Numbered from the stretch's first letter, positions 38,727 through 48,066 are shown. The stretch is DNA of 64,000 nt from Hwanghaeella grinnelliae (GCF_004005845.1 NZ_SADE01000001.1:1922001-1986000), one strand, 5' to 3'. Made by a program: numbers and translations. Notes: a model not told the origin generated them from the letters alone.

Positions 38727-39824
38727 TTAGCGAGCCTGCGCGGCCTGCTCAAGCCGGATGAAAGCATTAACCAGTACATGCTTTCGACCAAGATGGGCGG
38801 GCGCGCCTGCTTTGTCCAGGAAACCCATGATATCGCCCCTGGCATCAGCCCATTGGGAAATCCGTTCCGGCAGTACCAGACGCGCCCAAACGCCGCCGTC
38901 ACCTGGCAGGATATCGTCCAAGGGTCGTCCGACGGCGGCAGCCTTGATAGCCCGTTGCAAGGCTTGGTCGATCATTTGGGACAGGATCGCGAAGGCGTCC
39001 TCGGCCCCCTTTTTCGCCAATTGGTCGCCCATCTTCATGACCAGCGACATATCAAGACGATGCGCATTTGAAGCCAACTCGACCAAGGCACGATAGAGAT
39101 CGACGGCCCCTTGGTCGGCAAAGTGAATGGCGCGGCCGGGACTGCCGTCTCCAAGGGCGGCTAGAACCGATTTCTCCTCGTCGGACAAAGTCGGCCGAAG
39201 ATCACCCAGGAGCGATACGATCCCGTTTTTCGGCACCCGGGCGAGCTTCAGGGCGCGGCACCTGGACCTGATCGTCGGCAACAAACGCCCAGGCGCATGA
39301 GAGATAAGTAAAAACAATGCCTTGGAGGGCGGTTCCTCTAGCGCTTTCAGAAGTGCGTTGGCGCTATTATGATTCATGTCGTCGACGCTATCGATGAGGA
39401 TGACCTTCCAGCCGCCTTCCGCTGGCGTCATATAGGCGAAATCGACGATTTCCCGCGTATGCTCGATTTGGATAACGGTCTTGTCTTCCCGCTTGGTCAG
39501 CAATCGGAAGTCGGAATGTCCGTTGGAGGCCATCCGCCGTGCGATCGGTGAATTGGGATCGGTATCCAGGCTATCAGGCTCTAGCGGTGTGTCTCCGAAC
39601 AAGCCACCAGCCTGTTCGTTGCTGTTGGATTGAGACAATACGAAACGCGCGGCTTTCCATGCCAGGGTCGCCTTACCGACGCCGCGGGGGCCGGAAATCA
39701 ACCAAGCATGCGGAAAGCGGGACGAGTTCCATGCCTTCAGCAGGGTCGATTCAGCGGCTTCATGGCCGATCAGAGAGTTTGAAGTGGCGGCCGATGTGAC
39801 GACCGCGCCGTCGTCAACTGGCAA
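38727..39824 (-). CDS. holB: DNA polymerase III delta' subunit
   Basis: A clamp-loader subunit of 365 residues. N-terminal AAA+ fold with GPRGVGKATLAWKAA in place of Walker A and NALLKALEEPP, plus SRC (in TIRSRCRALKL). The start is a TTG at 39824, overlapping the end of tmk by 11 bases with GGAAATGGA upstream; no ATG is available before the AAA fold. This tmk-holB-metG order is standard in the class. The protein is diverged from E. coli delta', as is common. Confidence 0.93.
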   Translation of the reverse strand: MPVDDGAVVTSAATSNSLIGHEAAESTLLKAWNSSRFPHAWLISGPRGVGKATLAWKAARFVLSQSNSNEQAGGLFGDTPLEPDSLDTDPNSPIARRMASNGHSDFRLLTKREDKTVIQIEHTREIVDFAYMTPAEGGWKVILIDSVDDMNHNSANALLKALEEPPSKALFLLISHAPGRLLPTIRSRCRALKLARVPKNGIVSLLGDLRPTLSDEEKSVLAALGDGSPGRAIHFADQGAVDLYRALVELASNAHRLDMSLVMKMGDQLAKKGAEDAFAILSQMIDQALQRAIKAAAVGRPLDDILPGDGGVWARLVLPERISQWADARGDIMGFLDKAGAPAHLGRKHVLVNAFIRLEQAAQAR

Positions 39825-40485
39825 GGTCCATTTCCAAACGGCTGGTAACGGCGCCGGAAACCATTTCCGCTACGAAATCTTCGGAATAGGTCGCGTCGAC
39901 GACCACGCATCGGCCCGGATCGCTGCGAACGATCATCAGGAAAGCTTCGCGAAGGCGGCGGTGGAAAGCGATATCCATCAAATCGTACCGCGTCGGGGCA
40001 TCGCCCCGTTCAGAGATGCGTTTCAAGCCGATTTCGGGATCCAGGTCCAGAACGATCGTCAGGTCCGGTTTCCGCCCCTTCAAGGTCAGGGCGGAAAGCT
40101 GTTCGATAACGGAGGAGCCGAGTCCTTGGGCAACACCTTGGTAAGCCATGGTGGAATCGGTGAAACGATCGCACAGGACCCATTTTCCGGAAGCCAGGGC
40201 CGGTTCGACCACACGTGACATGTGATCGCAGCGCGCCGCGAAGTGAAGCAATGCTTCAGTCATCGCGGGCCAACCCTTATTTTCAGGATCCAGCAACAGC
40301 GCCCGTATGGCCTCCGCCCCCGGCGAACCACCTGGCTCGCGGGTTTCTACAACGTCCACACCCCTTTTTTTCAAGGCCTTTGCCAGCAGAGACAATTGTG
40401 TAGACTTACCGGCGCCCTCTCCCCCTTCGAAGGTGATCAAGCGCCCGCGTGGGCCACGGGATGCTGTTCCGCTCCCGTCTCTCAT
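39814..40485 (-). CDS. tmk: Thymidylate kinase
   Basis: Phosphorylates dTMP to dTDP. The 223-residue P-loop kinase carries ITFEGGEGAGKSTQ (Walker A), TREPGGSPGAE and the DRFTDSTMAYQG motif near the middle. Its N-terminus is extended by about 14 residues before the P-loop strand. Start ATG at 40485 overlaps the dacC TGA (ATGA). It overlaps holB by 11 bases at its end. Confidence 0.97.
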   Translation of the reverse strand: MRDGSGTASRGPRGRLITFEGGEGAGKSTQLSLLAKALKKRGVDVVETREPGGSPGAEAIRALLLDPENKGWPAMTEALLHFAARCDHMSRVVEPALASGKWVLCDRFTDSTMAYQGVAQGLGSSVIEQLSALTLKGRKPDLTIVLDLDPEIGLKRISERGDAPTRYDLMDIAFHRRLREAFLMIVRSDPGRCVVVDATYSEDFVAEMVSGAVTSRLEMDLAS

Positions 40486-41654
40486 TCAGATTCCCCCCAA
40501 ACGAGGAAATTGACGGCTGCCGTGAGCCGGCCGACCGGACCGAGTTGCTCGATATCAGCGCCCGCTTTCAAGGGAACCTCCAGCGTTTCAACACCCGGGG
40601 CCGTGACGACCAGTGACGCAACCTGAGTGCCGGCGGCGATCGGTGCTGCGATCGGCTCGTCATATCTTACGGTGACCTTCAGATCGTTGCGGGCGCGCCG
40701 GCGCATCGTGAGGGAGACATCTTCCTCTACGACGAGAGGAACCGTGCCACTACTGCCGAGCCAGACCTTGGCATCCATGACGGTTTCACCCGCATTGAAC
40801 AGGGCGTAGCTGTTCCACTCGCGGAAGCCCCAGTTCAGCAGCTTTTCAGACTCCTGGGCTCTTTCGGAAGTCGAGGACATGCCATTGAGAACAACGACCA
40901 AGCGGCGCCCATCCCGCACGGCAGAGCCGACAAGCCCATACCCAGAATCCTCTGTGTGCCCGGTCTTCAAACCGTCAGCTCCTATATCCTTATAGAGGAG
41001 AGGATTCCGATTTTGCTGCTTAATGCCGTTATAGGCGAATTCTGTTTCCGCGAAGTAGTGATACATTTCGGGAAAATCGCGAATGATAGATATTGCTAAT
41101 ACGGCCAAATCATGGGCTGTCGTGTAATGTTCCGGATCCGGCCATCCGCTGGCATTCTTGAATTGGGTTCCCGACATGCCGAGTTTATGCGCGGTCGCGG
41201 TCATTTCCCGGGCGAAAGCGTCCTCCGTACCGGCAAGCCCCTCAGCCACGACGATTGTGGCGTCGTTGCCGCTTTGAACCACGATGCCGCGGATCAAGTC
41301 TTCGACGCGCACCTGTTTTCCAACTTCGACCCACATCTTTGAGCCGCCCTTGCGCCATGCTTTTTCGCTGACCGACAAGGTATCGTCCAACGACAAACGG
41401 CCGTCTTTCAGGCGCTGCATCAGCAAGTACACGGTCATCATTTTGGTCATCGATGCCGGATACATCCGCTCGTTGGACATCTTGTCCAACAAAACGGCGC
41501 CGGTTTCGAAGTCGACCAAATAAGCGTGGTCGGCTGTTGTCTCGATCGTTTGGGCCTTGGCATGCCCAACGGCGACGCCAATGACCAGGACGAACAACAG
41601 AACAGACGTCACGACGGTGCGTGAAGTGTTACCAATGGTATTTAAAATAGCCAT
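40482..41654 (-). CDS. dacC: D-alanyl-D-alanine carboxypeptidase (DacC/PBP5 type)
   Basis: A periplasmic peptidoglycan-trimming enzyme of 390 residues. Signal peptide (1-34, ending AKA), serine motif S68-x-x-K71 in ASMTK, SGN at 128-130, and KTG in LKTGHTEDSGYG. A C-terminal PBP5-type domain follows (about 280-380). The start at 41654 fits a normal signal peptide, with AAGG at good spacing; ATGs at 41675 and 41669 are possible. It heads the dacC-tmk-holB-metG run. The upstream gene rlpA ends 133 bases away. Confidence 0.95.
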   Translation of the reverse strand: MAILNTIGNTSRTVVTSVLLFVLVIGVAVGHAKAQTIETTADHAYLVDFETGAVLLDKMSNERMYPASMTKMMTVYLLMQRLKDGRLSLDDTLSVSEKAWRKGGSKMWVEVGKQVRVEDLIRGIVVQSGNDATIVVAEGLAGTEDAFAREMTATAHKLGMSGTQFKNASGWPDPEHYTTAHDLAVLAISIIRDFPEMYHYFAETEFAYNGIKQQNRNPLLYKDIGADGLKTGHTEDSGYGLVGSAVRDGRRLVVVLNGMSSTSERAQESEKLLNWGFREWNSYALFNAGETVMDAKVWLGSSGTVPLVVEEDVSLTMRRRARNDLKVTVRYDEPIAAPIAAGTQVASLVVTAPGVETLEVPLKAGADIEQLGPVGRLTAAVNFLVWGESE

Positions 41655-41787
41655 GGCCTGCCTTTCCATGGACATGAACAAACGGGTAGGCCTCCCAGCC
41701 TTCACCGTTCGATCACTAAATTGCAATTAAGACGTAAATTGAGCAAGGGGGCCTCCTAGAACAGCCAGTCACATCTGAAGACCTTCC

Positions 41788-42864
41788 TCAATTCGCCGTG
41801 ACGATTTTCGCATCCGGATAACCAGCGCCGATCACCTGTTTCAACAGGGAATCCGCCGCTTCCACGGTTTTAGCGGGGCCGACGCGGATGCGAAAAAGAG
41901 GTACCGTTGAAGTTAACACCTGTTCAACATGCACATCTCCTACACTGGATAAAAGGATCTGCGCGCGCTGCGCATTGACGTATTGACTGAAAGCGCCGGC
42001 CTGAACGAAGACCGTCGGGCTGCCGACCACCACTTGTTGCGTGATCGCGCTATCCGAGTCCGGAACCACATCCGGCCGAGCCGATGCAAGTGTATCAGTG
42101 GATGCCGGGGTCACTTTGAACGCATCGCTGGGTGGCGGCGCCGCCGTAGATCCCGGGGGTGGCGGCAGTTCTGTTCCGCTGACCGAAACGGTCGGCGCGG
42201 CAGTCGGCAATGGTGGCGCCGTACCGGAAGCCTCGCCGGTCCCGGCCAGCTGCTCGCCCCCTTGCATGAACGCCGCCAATTGACGGCTGTCCTGCTCCAC
42301 AACCTCTACCCGGACAAGAGCCGTGCCCTTCTTTTCGAATCCCAGAAGCTGCGCGGTCCGACGGGAGACATCGATGATCCGGTTCTTGGAATACGGCCCG
42401 CGATCATTGACCTTCACTTTCAGCGACCGGCCGTTTTCCAGATTCGTGACCCGCACGATACTCGGCAAAGGCAAGGTTCGGTGCGCGGCGGAAACCTTGT
42501 TCATATCGAAAATGGCGCCGTTGGCGGTCGTCTTTCCGTGGAAGTTCGGGCCGTACCACGACGCTATCCCCTCCTCCACATACTTGTAGTCGACATGCGG
42601 ATAGTACCAATTGCCGTTGATACGGTATGGCTTTCCGACCTTGTAGCGGTCACCATTTCCGGCGGCGGCACCGGCGCTGGACGGGTCGCTTGGGGACTCG
42701 TTCGCGACCTCTTTCGCGGCATGCGACAGGAATTGGACCTCGGCGCAGGCTGTTGCCAGGGCACAAACCGCCACTATCGCCGATATCCGGACAATACGCG
42801 GCGAATTTATGACCCTTCGCCAAGTCGTTTCGTTCTTCACGGCTTTTCCGGCCCTTTCCCGCAT
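41788..42864 (-). CDS. rlpA: RlpA-type septal ring lytic transglycosylase lipoprotein
   Basis: An outer-membrane lipoprotein that cleaves peptidoglycan strands at the septum. The N-terminal signal ends in a lipobox LATAC. A double-psi beta-barrel domain contains IASWYGPNFHGKTTANGAIFD, AAHRTLP and NDRGPYSKNRIID with the catalytic Asp. A Pro/Ala/Ser-rich linker leads to a C-terminal SPOR domain (last about 75 residues), which binds denuded glycan. The start is uncertain: ATG at 42864 or 42903, or GTG at 42840 with a GGAAA site. It precedes dacC. Confidence 0.92.
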   Translation of the reverse strand: MRERAGKAVKNETTWRRVINSPRIVRISAIVAVCALATACAEVQFLSHAAKEVANESPSDPSSAGAAAGNGDRYKVGKPYRINGNWYYPHVDYKYVEEGIASWYGPNFHGKTTANGAIFDMNKVSAAHRTLPLPSIVRVTNLENGRSLKVKVNDRGPYSKNRIIDVSRRTAQLLGFEKKGTALVRVEVVEQDSRQLAAFMQGGEQLAGTGEASGTAPPLPTAAPTVSVSGTELPPPPGSTAAPPPSDAFKVTPASTDTLASARPDVVPDSDSAITQQVVVGSPTVFVQAGAFSQYVNAQRAQILLSSVGDVHVEQVLTSTVPLFRIRVGPAKTVEAADSLLKQVIGAGYPDAKIVTAN

Positions 42865-42975
42865 TCCCAGTCCAACGGCATCCAGCTTTTTGATACGCGA
42901 CATCAAAGTGTAAAAACTTCCCGATTCCGGTCGCACTGCCAAGCGGCCGCTACGCGACCAGGGCCGGTCCCTAGT

Positions 42976-44211
42976 TTACCCTTGGTCCGCGGCGAGAATA
43001 TCCACCATTTCCGACGACGGATGTCCGTCAGGCGGCAAGCCGCGAGACCGTTGATAGGCGCGCAGTCCCTTCCGGGTCATCGATCCCGCAACACCGTCCG
43101 GCTCACCCACATCGAATCCAAGGCGGTTCAGGTTCGTTTGCAGCGATATCACATCCCCGCGGGATAGCGGTTTGTCGCCAGGTGGCTGTGTTGCGACCAA
43201 ACGCCCGCGATCGACGAACCTGTCGGCGAGATAACCAACCGCCGAGGCATACAAGATCGATCTGTTCCAAACCAAGGTGCTGCGGAAATTCTGGTAGACC
43301 AGGAAGGCGGGACCTTTGGCGCCCGCCGGCAGAATGACAGACCCTTCGATATCGGCTTGCGGCAAATCAGCACCGTTAGCGCGCCGCACGCCGAGCGCCT
43401 GCCATTCGGAAATGTGCTTCTTGATCGTGAGCTGCGTGAGATCATGGTCAAAACCCGGTGGCAGCTTCACTTCCCGTCCCCAAGTCTCGTCGCCTTTCCA
43501 GCCGACTGAGGCCAGATAGTGGGCCGCAGAGTGGAACACGTCGGGAAGACTGCCCCAAATATCGATCTTGCCGTCCCCGTCCCCATCCGTGGCATAGCCG
43601 GTGAAGGTCGACGGCATGAATTGGGTTTGCCCCATGGCGCCAGCCCAGGATCCGCTCATCTTATCTGGCGCGATATGGCCCTCATCCAGGATCTGCAATG
43701 CATTGAACAACTCGGCGCGGAAAAAATCGGCGCGTCTTTCATCATGCGCCAATGTGGCCAAGGCCGAGATAACAGGAAAACCGCCGGTATAGTCGCCGTA
43801 ATTTGTTTCCAGGCCCCAGAACGCGACGAGGAAGCGCGGCTGAACGCCGTATTTTGCCTCCACTTCCGACAACAGGGCGGCGTGCTTGTTCAGCAGCTTT
43901 TTGCCCCGGTTGATCCGCTCGTCGGAAACGGCGCGGTTCAGGTATGTCCAAAAGGTCTGGGAAAACTCCGGTTGTTTCCGGTCATATTCAAGGACCTTGG
44001 CGATCGGCGCGACATCCTTGAAGGCTATGTCCAAGGTTGCGGGGGATATCCCTTTTTGCACCGCCTCAGCCTTCAGACCTTGAAGCCAGACATCGAAGGG
44101 CTCGGCAGCGTGTGCCGCCGGACCGATACAGAGGACAGGCAAGAAGGCGGATAGAAAAAGAGACGAAACGCGCAGTTTTCTGGCATGCGCGAAGGACAGG
44201 GTATGTTTCAT
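42976..44211 (-). CDS. Lytic murein transglycosylase (MltB type) with PG-binding domain
   Basis: A 411-residue secreted lytic transglycosylase. Signal peptide (about 1-36, ending AHA), SLT fold with the catalytic Glu in FWGLETNYGDYTGG and GAMGQTQFMPST, and a C-terminal peptidoglycan-binding domain (PG_binding_1, with LQTNLNRLGFDVGEPDG). The start at 44211 places the signal peptide at the N-terminus; the frame is open further upstream without family sequence. It clusters with rlpA and dacC, all leftward and all acting on the cell wall. Confidence 0.93.
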   Translation of the reverse strand: MKHTLSFAHARKLRVSSLFLSAFLPVLCIGPAAHAAEPFDVWLQGLKAEAVQKGISPATLDIAFKDVAPIAKVLEYDRKQPEFSQTFWTYLNRAVSDERINRGKKLLNKHAALLSEVEAKYGVQPRFLVAFWGLETNYGDYTGGFPVISALATLAHDERRADFFRAELFNALQILDEGHIAPDKMSGSWAGAMGQTQFMPSTFTGYATDGDGDGKIDIWGSLPDVFHSAAHYLASVGWKGDETWGREVKLPPGFDHDLTQLTIKKHISEWQALGVRRANGADLPQADIEGSVILPAGAKGPAFLVYQNFRSTLVWNRSILYASAVGYLADRFVDRGRLVATQPPGDKPLSRGDVISLQTNLNRLGFDVGEPDGVAGSMTRKGLRAYQRSRGLPPDGHPSSEMVDILAADQG

Positions 44212-44422
44212 TCCGGACACCGGCGGGGCTGTTTGATCAATATGGTCGACATAGTCATGCTTTTCACCCCGGCGATAGGCCCGATTCGGAGGCAACACCA
44301 TAGGAACCGCCGCAAATCGTCGACATTTCGGGGGAACTCCATTAGGTTCTGCTTGCCTCGCGGGGCGCGCGCCCCGTCCCTTCATCCTAGGACCTTTTAC
44401 CCAGCGTAAGAACCGGAAATCG

Positions 44423-46024
44423 ATGGCCCAAATACTTACCAAGAGCGGCGAGATCATCGATACGGCAGAAGCCTCGAACGATCCGTTCGTTCAGTTTCTC
44501 ATCGATATAGGGGGCCGCATCGTCTCTTCCCAGGGAAATATCGAAACCTGGTTCGGTATGCCGGCCGATGAGTTTCACGGCACGTCCCTTTCCGAGTTGT
44601 GTCTGCCGGACTCGCAAATTCTGGTTTCCGAGATTCTCTACAAGGCGGCGATGCAGGAAACCATGGAGGAATTGGTCCTCTTCATCGCCGGCGCAAAGCG
44701 CGAGGTGCTTGGGTGTCGCATCCTGGGCAATCCTTTTCCGCGCGACACCCGATACTACCACCTTGAAGTGACAATGGACCCTGCCTTGGAACGTGCCGCC
44801 AACGTTCCGGATACGAAAGCCGGCTTGGTCGACAATGTCATTCGCGCGATGGAGCACAATGAAGGCGAAGACCTGGGCATGACTTTCGTCAGTGTCGGCG
44901 ATGTACAGGGACTGACCGACGAACTCGGCATTTCTCAAACCGAGTTGGATACCTTCCGGGAACAGGTTAATAGCCGATTGCTGCAAGCCAGTATCGCCGA
45001 TGAAATCAACGAAGTTGATCCGGGCAAATATGGGCTGGTCCACGAAGCAACGGAAGACATCAACAGTCTGACGACGGACTTGCGGAGCTATATCGGCGAC
45101 GTGGACCCGCTAGAACGCGTCTTGTCGGTCGGTACAGCCACCGTTCCACTATCGTCGGACCGGCTGGATGAAGCGGAAATCCGGTCGGCAATCAGTCACG
45201 CGGTCGACGAGTTCTTCGAGGCGGGACTGGAAGCCGTCATTTTCGACACATTGGACGACAGTCATGCGGCTTGGATCGACAAACAGGCCAACCGCAAGGA
45301 ACTGCTTGCCGAGGCCCTGAACAAGAACGCGTTGACTGTTGCGTATCGTGTTGTCGTCGATCCGGCGGCTTGGGAGGCGGAGCATCTTCTGGCGGAGTTC
45401 CGGGTAGATTTGGAAGATGACGGGCTTGGGGTCACTGAAATCGTCGCGCTTACCAAGGACGATCCGACACTTCGCAAACAAGTCGACCTGGAACAATGCC
45501 GGGACATTGCCAAACGGTCGGACCTGGGCGCCGCCGCCGTGGCAATGCAGATTGGCATACGGTCCCTTTTGGACCCAAAGCTTTTGCGTTCCTTGTTGAA
45601 CATTGCCCAAAGCGGGATGAAGCGAACCGTCATATTGCGGATCGAAGGGCTCACGCCCGACCTGATCCCCCGCATCCCGGCGCTGCAGACTTTGCGCCGG
45701 TCGGGCTTCAAGCTGGCGCTGTTCAGTTCGGAAATCGGTGCGATCACGGCAGAGCGCCTGGGAAACCTGCCGGCGGATTACTTGCTATTGGACCCTGCCC
45801 TTGTCCGGGATACGGAAATGCTGGGCCGAAGCATTCCTTCCCTGAAAGGTTTGTCCGAGCGCTGTGCCAGAGCGGGTATCAAAGTCATATTCAATGGTGT
45901 GACGAACGGTGAAGCGGTTAAACTGCTTGCAGGTGTTCCCGGCGCCCTGGTGGAAGGCCCCTACTACGGCGAACCGATACACGGGCCTGAGGCCGCCGCC
46001 ATGCCGGTGCGCGGATTTGCCTGA
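44423..46024 (+). CDS. Degenerate PAS-GGDEF-EAL-like protein
   Basis: A 533-residue soluble protein. Residues about 20-120 look like a PAS domain. Residues about 145-245 follow the layout of a GGDEF domain, with GLTDELGISQTELDTFREQVNSR in the helix region and EVDPGKYGLV where RxGGDEF would stand. Residues about 291-525 follow an EAL domain: LLAEALNKNALTVAYRVVVD, then LLAEFRV at the EAL position, GIRSLLDPKLLRSLL, and GFKLALFSSEIG to the closing GPYYGEP. None of the catalytic or metal residues survive. It is best read as a c-di-GMP-type scaffold turned sensor or adaptor. Divergent from the transglycosylase gene. Confidence 0.65.
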   Translation: MAQILTKSGEIIDTAEASNDPFVQFLIDIGGRIVSSQGNIETWFGMPADEFHGTSLSELCLPDSQILVSEILYKAAMQETMEELVLFIAGAKREVLGCRILGNPFPRDTRYYHLEVTMDPALERAANVPDTKAGLVDNVIRAMEHNEGEDLGMTFVSVGDVQGLTDELGISQTELDTFREQVNSRLLQASIADEINEVDPGKYGLVHEATEDINSLTTDLRSYIGDVDPLERVLSVGTATVPLSSDRLDEAEIRSAISHAVDEFFEAGLEAVIFDTLDDSHAAWIDKQANRKELLAEALNKNALTVAYRVVVDPAAWEAEHLLAEFRVDLEDDGLGVTEIVALTKDDPTLRKQVDLEQCRDIAKRSDLGAAAVAMQIGIRSLLDPKLLRSLLNIAQSGMKRTVILRIEGLTPDLIPRIPALQTLRRSGFKLALFSSEIGAITAERLGNLPADYLLLDPALVRDTEMLGRSIPSLKGLSERCARAGIKVIFNGVTNGEAVKLLAGVPGALVEGPYYGEPIHGPEAAAMPVRGFA

Positions 46025-46078
46025 TGTCAAAACATTCGGGTGCGGTTGAAGCGGCCAGCCCCCGGTGGAGACAGTAGA

Positions 46079-46318
46079 ATGAGTAAGTGGATATTGGTGG
46101 CGGCGATCCTGCAGGGCGGCGTTTGGGTGCCTGGCGACGAAGACGGATTCACGAACCGCCACTTCGAAACCCTGACCGCCTGCACGGTGATGCGCGACCA
46201 ACAGAATCGACTGGGCCGCAATCTTTACCGTCGGTTTGAATGTATCTCCCCCGGTGATCGTCACAGCCTGCTTCCCTCCTCCGATCCAGTCGCAGCCTTG
46301 GAACGCCCCAAAGGCTGA
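46079..46318 (+). CDS. Small hypothetical protein, 79 residues
   Basis: No family recognised. It starts with a hydrophobic stretch (WILVAAILQGGVWV) and holds two cysteines, in LTACTVM and RFECIS, which could form a disulfide if exported. GGTGGAGACAG precedes the ATG at 46079, an acceptable ribosome site. It begins 54 bases after the PAS-EAL gene in the same direction and 131 bases before the tRNA gene. Confidence 0.6.
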   Translation: MSKWILVAAILQGGVWVPGDEDGFTNRHFETLTACTVMRDQQNRLGRNLYRRFECISPGDRHSLLPSSDPVAALERPKG

Positions 46319-46449
46319 CTGCTGGCCGCGAACAAACGTTCCGCGCCGCCCCTACTGGTGCTGGACGAGACCCCCGGCGTTTGCTAGACGGGCGCCTTCC
46401 GGTGGCGGAACGCACCGCCGGGAAACAATGGGGACGTGCTTCCCCTTGA

Positions 46450-46539
46450 GGAGCGGTGGCCGAGTGGTTGAAGGCACTGGTCTTGAAAACCAGCAGGCGG
46501 GAGACCGTCTCGTGGGTTCGAATCCCACCCGCTCCGCCA
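46450..46539 (+). tRNA. tRNA-Ser (anticodon UGA)
   Basis: A 90-base class II tRNA including an encoded CCA end (46537-46539). Acceptor arms GGAGCGG and CCGCTCC pair fully, with G as discriminator. The anticodon stem CTGGT/ACCAG closes the loop CTTGAAA, giving anticodon TGA at 46484-46486, which reads UCA and related serine codons. A long variable arm and the GGTTCGAAT T-loop are present. Confidence 0.98.
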
Positions 46540-46573
46540 TAACCATCTCCTATCAAAATTTATCATCGTCTTG

Positions 46574-46659
46574 CCGCAAGAACCGGGTGTCGGTTGACCT
46601 GTGCCCTGGATCCAGCGCGCTTAGACAATGGTCTTCTCGCGAAAGGATTGCCGGATGCC
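46574..46659 (+). repeat. 86-bp leader repeat, copy 1
   Basis: Begins CCGCAAGAACCGGGTGTCGG and ends in GAAAGGATTGCCGGATGCC. About 87 percent identical, by eye (11 mismatches in 86), to copy 2 at 47414. The offset is 840 bases, same orientation. Its last bases hold an ATG that opens only a short frame (about 38 codons), so it may be the remnant of a lost gene start. Confidence 0.85.
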
Positions 46660-46773
46660 GATTGAAGGTTACTCAAATGTTGCCAGAAAGCGGTCACGGT
46701 GCGAGCGCCTCAAAGAAATGCGCGATGGCACTTTTTGTTTTTCTATAAGTCTGAAACGCAGGAAATTGAGCAA

Positions 46774-47340
46774 TTGAAAGCGATCCAAACGGACCGTCTG
46801 GTTATCAGGAATTTCCGGGTGGGGGATGCGGAGGCCTTGTTCGATTATTTGCAGGAGCCTATTGCGAGTTGCTTCTTCTCGCTAAAACTCGCCGATCTGG
46901 CGGCAGCCGAAAGTGAAGTTCTGAAACGCGCTAGCGATGACGAGTATGCCGCCGTTTGCCTCCAAGAATCAGGTCACCTCATAGGCGATCTGTTCATCCA
47001 TCCAGATGCTGCTTTGCCAGATGATCCAGAAAAACCTCAACACCCAGACACAGTTTCTGTGGGCTGGAATTTCAATCCACTGTTCAGCGGCAAGGGCTAT
47101 GCGTTCGAAGCGGCACAGGCCATGTGTGCCGAGCTATTCAAGCATCAGAGCATTAGGCGCATCTACGCATATGTTGAGGATCACAATGCCTCATCGCGGC
47201 GGCTCTGCGAAAAGCTTGGCATGCGAATGGAAGGTCTATTCCTGGAATATGTGACGTTCCAAAACGACAGCGTCGGAAATCCAATCTACGAAAACACCAT
47301 GCAGTACGCCATTCTGTGGCATGAATGGAAACGACGTTGA
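46774..47340 (+). CDS. GNAT-family N-acetyltransferase, RimJ/RimL-like
   Basis: A 188-residue acetyltransferase of the GNAT_3 (RimL-like) type. It begins with IQTDRLVIRNFRVGDAEALFDY and has the acetyl-CoA region around NPLFSGKGYAFEAAQAMCAELF and YVEDHNASSRRLCEKLGMRMEG. The start is uncertain: TTG at 46774 with AGGAAATTGAG upstream gives normal family length; GTG at 46699 would add 25 unrelated residues. It is enclosed by the two 86-bp repeats, so it may have been inserted as a unit. Target unknown. Confidence 0.85.
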   Translation: MKAIQTDRLVIRNFRVGDAEALFDYLQEPIASCFFSLKLADLAAAESEVLKRASDDEYAAVCLQESGHLIGDLFIHPDAALPDDPEKPQHPDTVSVGWNFNPLFSGKGYAFEAAQAMCAELFKHQSIRRIYAYVEDHNASSRRLCEKLGMRMEGLFLEYVTFQNDSVGNPIYENTMQYAILWHEWKRR

Positions 47341-47413
47341 AGCACCCGCGGCGGCCGCGTCAGCGTAATCTCGGGAAAAAGCCGCCACTCCGCGCTCCAC
47401 CACTGCCCCCTTC

Positions 47414-47499
47414 CCGCAAGAACCGGGTGTCGGTTGGCGTGTGCCCTGGATATATCGTGCATCGACAATGGTTTTTTCGTGAAAGGATTGCCGGATGCC
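47414..47499 (+). repeat. 86-bp leader repeat, copy 2
   Basis: Partner of copy 1 at 46574. Here the terminal ATG (47495) is the start codon of the DUF1203 gene, and GAAAGGATTGCC supplies its ribosome-binding region. The repeat therefore covers a promoter or leader plus start codon, not coding sequence. Confidence 0.85.
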
Positions 47500-47986
47500 C
47501 AATATTCAAATCACCCCGATGGCCACGAATTACGCAAATGGAATATGGAACGGCGGGACTGATGCCTACGGTATGGTGCCGGAACGACGTGTCTCGGACG
47601 GTGACGGCATTCCCTGCCGGCATTGCCTGACGGATGTGCCGGCGGGCGAGGCCTATCTGATCCTCTCATATCGTCCTTTTGGCTCCGTCCAACCCTTTGC
47701 GGAACAAGGACCTATCTTCCTCCACGCAGACCCCTGTCCAGCCTATGCCGAAGGCGGGGCGCTGCCATCGAGATACGTGGCGGGGCAGCCGATGATCCTG
47801 CGCGGCTATGACGAACGTGACCGGATCGTCTACGGCACCGGCAAGGTCACCGACCCCACCGACATCACCCGCTATGCGGCGGAACTTCTGGACCGGGAGA
47901 AGATCGCCTATGTCCATGTCCGTTCTTCGACGAACAACTGTTTCGCCTTCCGCATTGACCCGGCCCAACCGGCTGACGAAGCGTAA
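47495..47986 (+). CDS. DUF1203-family protein
   Basis: A 163-residue protein whose mid-section ERRVSDGDGIPCRHCLTDVP and GPIFLHADPCPAY matches my memory of DUF1203, a small cysteine- and histidine-bearing family of unknown function. The CxxC (CRHC) and HxxxC could bind metal. No signal peptide. GAAAGGATTG upstream. The start lies in repeat copy 2. Confidence 0.8.
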   Translation: MPNIQITPMATNYANGIWNGGTDAYGMVPERRVSDGDGIPCRHCLTDVPAGEAYLILSYRPFGSVQPFAEQGPIFLHADPCPAYAEGGALPSRYVAGQPMILRGYDERDRIVYGTGKVTDPTDITRYAAELLDREKIAYVHVRSSTNNCFAFRIDPAQPADEA

Positions 47987-48066
47987 TTCCGATAGGTAAG
48001 CAGCGACAGGGCGTGTCTATCCTTAGCATCGTCGCGCCCTCAAGCTCGCATGCCTTTTGGAGAGGC

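Noticed and set aside
41983..43167. 394-codon plus-strand frame across rlpA/mltB
   Set aside because: Antisense to two genes with clear catalytic motifs; no recognisable domain.
46450..46539. tRNA-Ser as an integrase attachment site
   Set aside because: No integrase gene and no second copy of the tRNA 3' end was noticed in the window.
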